Positions 11,701 through 19,727 of a stretch of DNA of 22,649 nt are shown piece after piece. Made by a program: the position numbers and the translations under genes. Source of the DNA: Didymodactylos carnosus. Its lineage: Eukaryota; Rotifera; Eurotatoria; Philodinida; Philodinidae. Each line of letters begins with the position of its first letter. Within the stretch, counting starts at the first letter, position 1. The notes under the pieces were generated by a model. The model had not been told where the DNA came from. It saw nothing but the letters and a program-made list of their open reading frames with translations, and did not search any database. The DNA lies in contig CAJNOQ010002790.1 of assembly GCA_905250885.1 (NCBI GenBank), positions 1 through 22,649 of the forward strand, written 5' to 3'.

Positions 11701-11841
11701 ACTGCTTTAAATTTTTAAAATATTATTTTTCTCGGTTCATATGGGTCTTTTCTTTTTCTACAGACGCATTCTGTCATCAGTAATCTATTTTATGCATTTG
11801 CTGATCCCGTTAAGCAAATGTTCAGAGTATAGTATTCCAGA
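8800..11841. other. Long stretch without a supportable gene
   Basis: I read both strands and found no frame with family similarity or a credible exon chain. A short ACTT microsatellite lies at about 9072-9088. A 106-codon minus-strand frame at 11100-11420 sits in slightly less AT-rich DNA but matches nothing I know. It may be a relic or chance. Distant regulatory sequence or unrecognised decayed repeats remain possible. Confidence 0.45.
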
Positions 11842-12260
11842 GGGGCCGTATCACAAAAAACTTAAGTCTGACTTAAGTCTCTGTCACTAACTTAAGTCTT
11901 TGGACTTAAGTTTTACCGTATTATAAAAAATCTTAAGTCAAAGGGTAACTTAAGTCATGGGAAATGTAGTCTTAAAGTTAAGACCAAAAACTTAAGCCGA
12001 CTTAAGTCATTGACGCATTTTTCGAATAGCTCAGGCATTTAACGATTCGACAAAAACGACATTCTAAGGATTAGGGAATAAATGTTTCGTTATTTTGTGG
12101 ATTTTTGTCCCAAGTTTGTCACTGTTGTCAGCGACTTTTAAAAAGTAAACAAATTGCCAACTTAAGCCTTTTTCGGGATACGGTTTAAGTCCCCGGACTT
12201 AAGTCGGTCTTAAACTTAGACTTCAGTCGGTGACTTAAGTTTTTTCGTAATACGACCCCC
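11842..12260. mobile_element. Nested inverted-repeat element with eleven CTTAAG sites, about 419 bp
   Basis: The left end reads GGGGCCGTATCACAAAAAAC and the right end reversed reads GGGGTCGTATTACGAAAAAA, each followed by CTTAAGTC. A second, inner version of the same end module (CCGTATTATAAAAAATC on the left; CCGTATCCCGAAAAAGG reversed on the right) lies inside each terminus, so the element is nested. CTTAAG occurs eleven times between 11861 and 12238. There is no coding. Possible CCAG flanks both ends (11837-11840 and about 12260-12263), but the boundary is ambiguous by one or two bases. Confidence 0.75.
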
Positions 12261-12261
12261 C

Positions 12262-12919
12262 AGCACTCTAGACGTCCTGGAGAAAATCAAACTCCTTAGT
12301 TAAGTGAAAAAGTAGACTTTTAATATTTTTACATTTTTGTATCACTGAAAAAGTATCTGATACACGTGTCCCTTTACTAAAAAGCAAATCAGCAAAATCC
12401 AAACACTTTTCCAGCCGGTAAAATAAATCGGAAAAGCTACTGAGCATTAATCTTTAAAGCGTCTATCCTAATTTACAGCGCATGAGACGGTCGCTACTAT
12501 CAACATCTCTCACACAGAAGCTAGTAGTAGATTCATTTTCATCATAGCTATCTTGTTGTACAAAATGAGATGTCTTCATCAAGATAATATATAGTGAAAA
12601 TTGATCGACAGTTCGCCTTTAGACAACATGATAGATTGAGTCCCTGAAAAGCATAATAAATTCTGTTTTTTTTTAATAAAGAGAAGTTAAGGATATTTTT
12701 AAGCGACTACGGACGACATCAATTGTATTTTTACTTTTTTCTTTTCGTAAAAAATTTAACGAAATAAATCAAGTCAATTTAACATAAAATTTTCATGTCT
12801 AATTTATTCTTCCACGTTTTCAGTAGAAAAGTTTAAAGTGGGCTTTGAAGATACAAGGTCGTGAGCCCATCAATTTGGAGCTGCTAACAATAAACATCAT
12901 GTTTGTTGTTAGTAGCTTA
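12262..12919. other. Non-coding spacer
   Basis: AT-rich sequence between two repeat blocks. No coding frame, RNA gene or obvious repeat was recognised. Confidence 0.4.
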
Positions 12920-13216
12920 ACGTTATTTTGCTTCAAAGAACAAAATAAGAAAAGGAATAAATTTATATTTTCAGCGAAATGCACGTATTCTATATTCGAA
13001 AGAAGCAGTGTTCACTGCAAGTTTATCCTATATTCTACCAACTTCCCACATTAAAAAGTTAACAAATTTGAAAATACCCCTCCCCAGTTTCCTGGCAGTT
13101 TCAAGTACACAAGTTGTGCTCTATGCTGAGCTGCTTTTTAGAAAAGGGTACAGTCTACTTTTTGAGATACAGAGCTGTCAATATCGTCGTCAATGCACCT
13201 TCTATGTGCATATAGA
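12920..13216 (+). repeat. Left arm of a 297-bp identical inverted repeat
   Basis: Every base from 12920 to 13216 matches the reverse complement of 14243-13947. Similarity continues with two mismatches to about 13226. The arm starts ACGTTATTTTGC and includes a stretch near AACAAAATAAGAAAAGG that recurs elsewhere in the block. The short frame it contains appears on both arms because the DNA is duplicated, not because a protein is conserved. Confidence 0.95.
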
Positions 13217-13241
13217 AATAGATATAAAGCAAGAAATGAAG

Positions 13242-13470
13242 AACAGAATAAATTTTATGTTTTTATCGAAAAGAAAAATCGCACTCGTTATAAAATGAGT
13301 GTATGTTCTAGCAACTTCTCATATTAAAAAGTTAACAAATTTGAAAATATCCCTCTCCAGTTTCCTGGCAGTTTGAAGCACACAGGTTGTGCTCTATGCC
13401 GAGCTATTTTGTAGAAAAAGGTACATTGTATTTCTTGAGTTATATGTCTATTAATATCACAGCTTAAGAA
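13242..13470 (+). repeat. Diverged direct copy of the arm module
   Basis: From about 13311 to 13470 the sequence parallels 13038-13195 of the left arm (shared AAAAAGTTAACAAATTTG, TTTCCTGGCAGTTT and GTTGTGCTCTATGC words) with scattered substitutions. It is preceded at 13242-13275 by a degraded version of the module start (AACAGAATAAATTTTATG). It is an older copy than the two identical arms and shows that the module existed as a tandem repeat. Confidence 0.8.
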
Positions 13471-13892
13471 AAATCATAATTTTTTTTATGTTCAGCAGTT
13501 AAATGAACTCCTTTTGACCACCATGACTTTCCGGCTTTCTCTTCGGGTCATGATAGCCAGGGATAATATTTGTTGAAATTTTATTTTATTTAATAAGTGA
13601 AATGATAAGTCATTTTTTGATTCGAACCTGTGGAGAATTAGTCTGTACTTTTTCATGATCAACATACAATAAAATTCATAATGATTGTGGTTGCTCGAAC
13701 GCAAGGAGCAGTCTCTTCCTTGTCTATATAATACATAGATATTCGATTTAAATATTATTCTCTTATATTGGATTGAAGAGAAAGGTAGTGTGCATATGCA
13801 TGTTGTGTGCCACGATAAGAAAAATGAAGAGTTGAAGAGTCAAGAATAGTCCCTTATAGTGTCAGAAAATCATAGTCTCTCTTATTTTTCAA

Positions 13893-13936
13893 TAAACAGA
13901 ATAAGAAAAGGAAACATTTATATTTTCATCGAAATG
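13893..13936 (+). repeat. Fragment of the module's start abutting the right arm
   Basis: AACAGAATAAGAAAAGGAAA and the following TTTATATTTTCATCGAAATG match 12939-12982 of the left arm in the same orientation. The fragment stops where the inverted right arm begins, so this junction marks a rearrangement breakpoint. Confidence 0.7.
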
Positions 13937-13946
13937 TATATTTATC

Positions 13947-14243
13947 TCTATATGCACATAGAAGGTGCATTGACGACGATATTGACAGCTCTGTATCTCA
14001 AAAAGTAGACTGTACCCTTTTCTAAAAAGCAGCTCAGCATAGAGCACAACTTGTGTACTTGAAACTGCCAGGAAACTGGGGAGGGGTATTTTCAAATTTG
14101 TTAACTTTTTAATGTGGGAAGTTGGTAGAATATAGGATAAACTTGCAGTGAACACTGCTTCTTTCGAATATAGAATACGTGCATTTCGCTGAAAATATAA
14201 ATTTATTCCTTTTCTTATTTTGTTCTTTGAAGCAAAATAACGT
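13947..14243 (-). repeat. Right arm of the 297-bp identical inverted repeat
   Basis: This is the exact reverse complement of 12920-13216, with a spacer of about 730 bp between the arms. Identity with no substitutions in otherwise decayed non-coding DNA implies recent duplication, gene conversion between arms, or an assembly artefact. Confidence 0.95.
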
Positions 14244-15577
14244 AATACACACATATATACAACGACGACGAATATAAAGGAAGAAAGAAAAGTGAGAAAA
14301 GGAAGAAAAATAAGATAAACGAAAAGAAAAAAAGACGCTGTGTGTTGGATGTGTACAGTTGAATATAGTGTAATATACCGTGAAAACCTAAGTGGAGTCT
14401 AAAGACCCCCAAAATCGGAAATACCCCGACGAGATCTTAGCACCGTACAGCGTAACTCGTTGCACTGATTCCGAATATCTAAGTTTCAAAAATTCCGTTT
14501 CTCTAGAAAAAAACCATCGAATTTTGATATGATTTTTATAAATCAAATTAACTCATATATAATATCTCATTAACGTAGATGGAAGAAACATAACAAATGA
14601 GTTTCTATAACTTGTGAACATTACAAGATGAATGAACTATTTCGATTGAAATATATAAGTTAGTGCTTTTCTTATTCTGTTCCATTGTCTACTGCAGCGC
14701 ATATATAGAAAAATGGAAAGCGGTAAGGTTAAAAGAAGAGAAGACTGAAAGCGGTACATTTGATCTCTACAGTTCAGCTATATTTTCTTTTTCCTTTTGA
14801 TTCTATGTATAGAATTGCCATTTAATAAGATTTCTGTTCTATAACTGAGCAACAGAAGAGGATTATAGTTACTCAAAAAATCTAGAAAACTCGACAAACA
14901 CGTTCTAAAACAGCTCTAAATCATGAAGAATCAAGATAGACGCTGTCTTTTATTCGAAACAATCACTTTTGTTCAACAGCGCTATGTTCAACGAGAATAA
15001 ATGCTACTCACTTTGCGCCACCTATAAAAATAATTATCTTTGCAACCGTTCACACTTTATTGGTGAAACTTTCCAAAAATGTTTAACTAATTGTCGTTAT
15101 TCATTACCCAAAATTTCAGTTCAATCCGTCTGGCGCAAAAAAAGTCGATTTATAATGTCTTAAATTTCATAAAACTTGTGCTTCCAAAGCACATTTTGCA
15201 CGTTTGTTATGAAAAGCTCAAAAATATATTTGTAGTAGAAAGAAAATGTATACTTTTCGAAATCCAATTTAATTTCTTTATTTAAACTCATTTTTAAGAA
15301 AAGAATATTTAAAAATTCTGAAGCAGAGATCGTATTTATACCATATGTGGTCAGCTTAGTTTCTTCAGAGGATTCATCCAAAACTCATGTGATCAGCTTC
15401 AGGAACGAGAGAAGCTGCGGAATGATTCCATGATATAGAATAGGATTTTCTCATCTATGTTAATAACTCATCGACAAGTTGTTTGTTATGAATGAAACAT
15501 TTCACTTTCTCCTTGGTTCCCCAACAATACAATGAAAGGAAGATAATTGAGCAAATACTGGTGCACTCATTATTTAC
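14244..15577. other. Non-coding stretch with a purine tract
   Basis: A purine-rich plus-strand tract runs from about 14275 to 14335. No gene is recognised. The short frames at 14969-15381 overlap one another on both strands and lack splice-linked partners. Confidence 0.4.
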
Positions 15578-15679
15578 AATTTGTTCTATTCCTATCCTCG
15601 GATTTTGGTAAGGATTCCATTGGAACACTTCTGCTTTTTGTTTTAGTCTCACTTCGACCATAGCTGACAGTAATTCAAT
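15578..15679 (-). other. Possible orphan exon of 34 codons
   Basis: On the minus strand a CATTTCAG acceptor precedes 15679 and a GTAAAT donor follows 15578. The 102 nt between them stay open in one frame, reading IELLSAMVEVRLKQKAE and then FQWNPYQNPRIGIEQI. Base composition is less AT-rich than the surroundings. No neighbouring exon could be chained and I do not recognise the peptide. It may belong to the same relic as the DENND4 fragment just upstream on this strand, or be chance. Confidence 0.2.
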
Positions 15680-15718
15680 CTGAAATGTTTGATTGTCGTC
15701 GTTTGTTTCTGTAGCGAT

Positions 15719-15813
15719 AGATATCCCTAGTCGAGACTCCCGACAAAACTTCTATAGGACTCCTGTCACCAGACCCTGCGGGAGTCAGGTGGAAATCCCG
15801 AGGGATTTTGAGG
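15719..15813. mobile_element. Insertion of about 95 bp interrupting the DENND4-like fragment
   Basis: In the minus orientation, DENND4 similarity stops at GAAAATGT (15814). A GC-richer block follows, and the word ATCGCTACAGAAAC (from 15718 down) then resembles the ATCAGTTATAGAAAC that comes next in the true gene. The block's ends share ATCCCT in inverted orientation, and inside it GACTCC and GGAGTC can pair. It is consistent with a very small inserted element, but the resumption of similarity after it is short and uncertain. Confidence 0.35.
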
Positions 15814-15962
15814 ACATTTTCCATGACTTTTTCACGTCCTTCAAACAATACACCGATATCGGTAATTAGCGATTTATCTCGTTCACGACGAAAACATATG
15901 TATATTTCATGATTCCGTAAATCATCATGATTTAAATTTGCAGATAAGTCCACAGAGGTTTG
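15814..15962 (-). pseudogene. Inverted partial copy of a DENND4 coding exon
   Basis: Read on the minus strand, 15946-15814 matches 19981-20113 of the DENND4 first coding exon at 126 of 133 bases, and weaker similarity continues to about 15962 (CAAAC). All seven differences are transitions and five are G to A relative to the gene. Six of the seven change the protein (Gly-Gly to Asp-Asp, Met to Ile, Gly to Glu, Pro to Leu). The frame is still open but lacks the rest of the MABP and all DENN domains, and has no plausible start. It is a non-functional fragment lying about 4 kb upstream of the intact gene in opposite orientation. Confidence 0.85.
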
Positions 15963-15974
15963 TAAAAAAAACAT

Positions 15975-16399
15975 ACTTAATTAAAATTTCACACTAGAGA
16001 AAATCGAAAAAAACTTTTGATCACATACTCATGGGAGAAGAAGTCAGAAACTGATCATTAAGTCCAGAGGGAGTGAATAAAAAAATGGACAAAAATAACC
16101 AAGTGATTTACGGACGCCAGCGAAAAAAGGAAAGTTTTTCCTCTTTTCTGATCGGCCAATCTACCATTTTTCTTATAAAACTAACATACATTAATGAATG
16201 CCTTTCCGGCATGAGTGATTGATTGTGAAGGTTTTTTTTATCTTATTTCATATCTTATCGTGCGACCATGGATCCGAAGGTTAGCGTTTATTTATTCATA
16301 GTGACTGTATAGCAATAGAATAGTAGTATTTCTTTCAGTTTGTTCTTTTCATATTTTCCATTTTGCGTGCTAGCGCATTGTTAGGTATTAATTCATATC
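15975..16399. other. Non-coding stretch
   Basis: No coding frame or RNA gene is recognised between the DENND4 fragment and the next inverted-repeat element. Part of it may be promoter or 5' UTR of the plus-strand genes that follow, but nothing in the sequence shows this directly. Confidence 0.4.
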
Positions 16400-16405
16400 A
16401 ACGAT

Positions 16406-16634
16406 AAAAAAAAATTAAAGTTTGTTTAAAGTTGGGTACCGCCAAAAAGTTCTGAAAAATTTTCAAACAAATTGACGCAGAAAAATCTCCATGGTAAAAT
16501 TATACAATTTTGAAAAATTTTCTTAACTTTTTGGCGGTACCCCTCGCTAAAAATAGAAAATTTTTCGGATATCAAGTGTGCTGAATACGAAAAAGCATTT
16601 TTCTTTAAGTCTAAATGAACTTTAATTTTTTGTC
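16406..16634. mobile_element. Nested inverted-repeat element with GGTACCGCC inner ends
   Basis: The inner pair is GGGTACCGCCAAAAAGTT at 16434-16451 and its reverse complement ending at 16542, and spans about 109 bp. Both arms continue into related A/T-rich sequence (GAAAAATTTTC). An outer pair, AAAAAATTAAAGTTTGTTTA at 16409-16428 and an 18-of-20 match reversed at 16631-16612, encloses it. There is no coding. The two levels suggest one miniature element inside another, or a multi-part terminal repeat. Confidence 0.65.
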
Positions 16635-16639
16635 GGTGA

Positions 16640-17023
16640 TATGAAGAAAAAAGCATTGATCACAGCTCAAACCGTAAATGGACGTAACCGGGTGACATCT
16701 AAGAATAAAGAGGTAGTTGTAGTCATACTGTTTCCTAAATAGAATCAGTCATAGCTTTTCGAAAAAATAAAAATCCAGTCTGAAAGAAAGCTAGAAAACG
16801 CTTTTTATCTTGATTCTGCGCACCGACTACCTGTCTAATCGTAACGTGAAATAATGACTCATAATTTTTGTTCTTTTCTTATTCATATTTGTTTATTTGT
16901 CATTATTTATATGATATTTATATTTTACTGTATTTTTGAAGACAGAATATTTTTACTATGCGAACTTTAGTGAATTTTTTCTTTCTGGCTGCTTAGTTAT
17001 TTTTTTGCCTATTTTGATTGTAG
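16640..17023. promoter_or_regulatory. Upstream region and splice-acceptor-like site of the PKI gene
   Basis: The sequence ends in a T-rich stretch and TTGATTGTAG (AG at 17022-17023), only 8 nt before the PKI start codon. The frame is open back to 16936, but the upstream residues are hydrophobic and unlike the family. I therefore read the TAG as a 3' splice site of a 5' UTR intron or a trans-splice acceptor and start the protein at 17032. Confidence 0.5.
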
Positions 17024-17031
17024 ACAATAAG

Positions 17032-17299
17032 ATGAGCAGTAGCACTGCTACTAGTGTTTCAAATTCTATACAAGAAGATGAAGATCTTAAATTGTTTCAA
17101 GCAGCCAGACGATGTGGTCGAAGAAATGCTATGGGTGATTTTACCGTTCAACTCGCCCAAAGTAAAACAGTTTATCTTATTTAATCATATTTGAAACGAA
17201 TATTTCTTTTTCTTTTAAGGTGGTTCTTCGTTAAACACACCAAGAAATGGAACCGAAGTTGACTCGATGTTTCAGTCACTGTCGATAAAACCACAATAA
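17032..17299 (+). CDS. PKI: cAMP-dependent protein kinase inhibitor (PKI family), 69 residues
   Basis: Two exons, 17032-17161 and 17220-17299, are joined across a 58-bp GT-AG intron and end in TAA. PKI is a small heat-stable protein that blocks the catalytic subunit of protein kinase A as a pseudosubstrate and exports it from the nucleus. The pseudosubstrate RRCGRRNAM has Arg27 (P-6), Arg30 (P-3), Arg31 (P-2), Asn32 and Ala33 in the phospho-acceptor place, and Phe22 stands at P-11, as in mammalian PKI. Residue P+1 is Met34 instead of the usual Ile. The C-terminal segment V57-x3-F61-x2-L64-x-I66 has the exact spacing of the PKI nuclear export signal. Length is close to the 76 residues of vertebrate PKI. 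The UBE2W gene starts 340 bp downstream on the same strand. Identification rests on motif and length, since the rest of the protein is not conserved in this family. Confidence 0.88.
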
Positions 17300-17639
17300 G
17301 GAGGGTTTAAATTACAAACGTTCAACAAAAAATATTGAAAGACTGACATTTGATCTGTTTTTAACTCTGTACATTATTTTTGTAGTTCGTAAGTTTTAAT
17401 CACTCTTTTTATAAAGCACTGTGATAGCTTTTTCCGACAAATAAATTTAACGTGTACATAATCAGAAGCGATACGTTTATCTCTGGCTTCAATTACTTGT
17501 CACTTGATATAAAGTCTGAATTCAAATAAAAAATTGCTATCGTTCCTATAGTTTCTTAATAGATGAATCCTTCAAATAGATAGATTTAAAAAGAAAACTA
17601 ACACATTTGACATCATTAGTCAAAAGCAGTCTTCTCTCA
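17300..17639 (+). other. PKI 3' region and UBE2W promoter or leader
   Basis: Only 340 bp separate the PKI stop from the UBE2W start. AATAAA occurs at 17440-17445 and again at 17525-17530, either of which could serve PKI. No coding is seen. The remaining 110 bp before UBE2W are too short to show an obvious promoter. Confidence 0.45.
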
Positions 17640-18554
<915 letters not shown>

Positions 18555-19720
18555 TTCCTGATTAACATAATAGATGTCAAAAATTGGTGTTATTTCGACC
18601 TGATTATACAGAGTAAGCAAGTGGTTTTCCTGTAAAATTCTAACTTTCTACCTGATAATAAGAATTATTTTGTATATTTCAGATAAAAGAAGTCTACAGT
18701 CAACTCAACAATGCAGTTTTCATGTTTATTTTTATTTTCCTTCATTTTTCTGCTTGTTTCTTGAACATAGTGTCTCTTTGAAATATGAACTGTTCATTTT
18801 TTGTGTGTAATGCAAAACATATCTTTCTGTGTGTGTGTGTGCATGCCATAACTAATATATGTTGTGATATTTTTTTATTTGTTCAACTTGGAGTAACTAT
18901 TATTTTTTCTCTTCTTTGTTATTAAAATTCTTTACACTCTTTGAACAGTGCAATTCAATTAGTTCTGAATGACGGCGAAGCAGAGCAATGCTATTATTCG
19001 ACGTTTGACTCTAGTTTAAGGACTATGGATACACTGTTCTCTTCGTCTGTACTGTTATTCTTTTTTCCTGTGTTTGCTTGTTTTTAATTTATTTCAACAA
19101 AGAAAAAGTTTGAATTCAATAATTTTGAACAATATATTATGAAGTTATACGCGATTTTCATCAAGCGCTATGAGCGATTTAGTTTTGAATTGATACTCGA
19201 ATGCTTGTTTGTAAACATGAGACTGAAGACAATTGACATTAAAAATGACTTGGCAAAATATGTCAGGTGAATTAGTTATCTGACTTTTACAGGGGATATA
19301 GAAATAGCTCATTGAGCTAGAAACACTTGAAGTGTTTCTACTATGTTATGATAAACGTGAAACCGTGTGCTAGTGTCCCCATCTATCTTGCTAACATTTT
19401 TCAATTTTCTAGAAAGGCACTTTTGTACATTTTGATTGGTTCTTTTCTATCAGATCAATGAGGTTTCTTATTTTTCTTGACATATACGTTATTATTAATT
19501 AATATGATTATTCTATGACTACTAATAGTATTGTGTTACAGTTTATCTTTTTTTTCTCAAGTTTTTCCGTCATCACAACGCCTAATATGACCGTTTATTT
19601 TTGTTGCTCAAAAAGGTATAATGAATGATATTAAATTATGCTTCTACAGTTACTCTTAATCCTAAAGACTAATACCAGTAGTATTGCTTCTCGAATTCAA
19701 TTTCCTTTTATTTTCTGTCT
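18555..19720 (+). other. UBE2W 3' region and DENND4 upstream region
   Basis: CAGA|GTAAGC at 18609-18618 and TATATTTCAG ending at 18682 could define a 70-bp intron in the UBE2W 3' UTR. A TG microsatellite of about seven units is at 18828-18841. Overlapping short hairpins lie at 19305-19340. No further coding exon is recognised. The stretch at about 18951-19040 is slightly less AT-rich and could be a DENND4 5' UTR exon. Confidence 0.4.
19305..19340. repeat. Two overlapping perfect hairpins
   Basis: TAGCTCA-T-TGAGCTA (19305-19319) and TAGAAACACTT-G-AAGTGTTTCTA (19318-19340) are both perfect inverted repeats, with 7- and 11-bp arms around single-base centres. They share two bases, so both cannot form fully at once. 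They are a repeat remnant or a dyad protein-binding site, and the sequence does not tell which. Confidence 0.6.
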
Positions 19721-19727
19721 AGTTTAA

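Noticed and set aside
13008..13298. Apparently conserved protein encoded twice (also at 13889-14254 on the other strand)
   Set aside because: The identity is explained by the 297-bp inverted DNA repeat. The diverged third copy does not keep the frame, so there is no sign of coding selection.
13600..13640. tRNA T-loop-like GGTTCGAATC on the minus strand
   Set aside because: The flanking bases do not form the 5-bp T stem, and no acceptor or anticodon stem could be found.
16936..17031. N-terminal extension of the PKI frame with a hydrophobic, signal-like segment
   Set aside because: A pyrimidine-rich stretch and TAG acceptor lie between it and Met at 17032, PKI proteins have no signal peptide, and the T-rich composition is that of an intron end.
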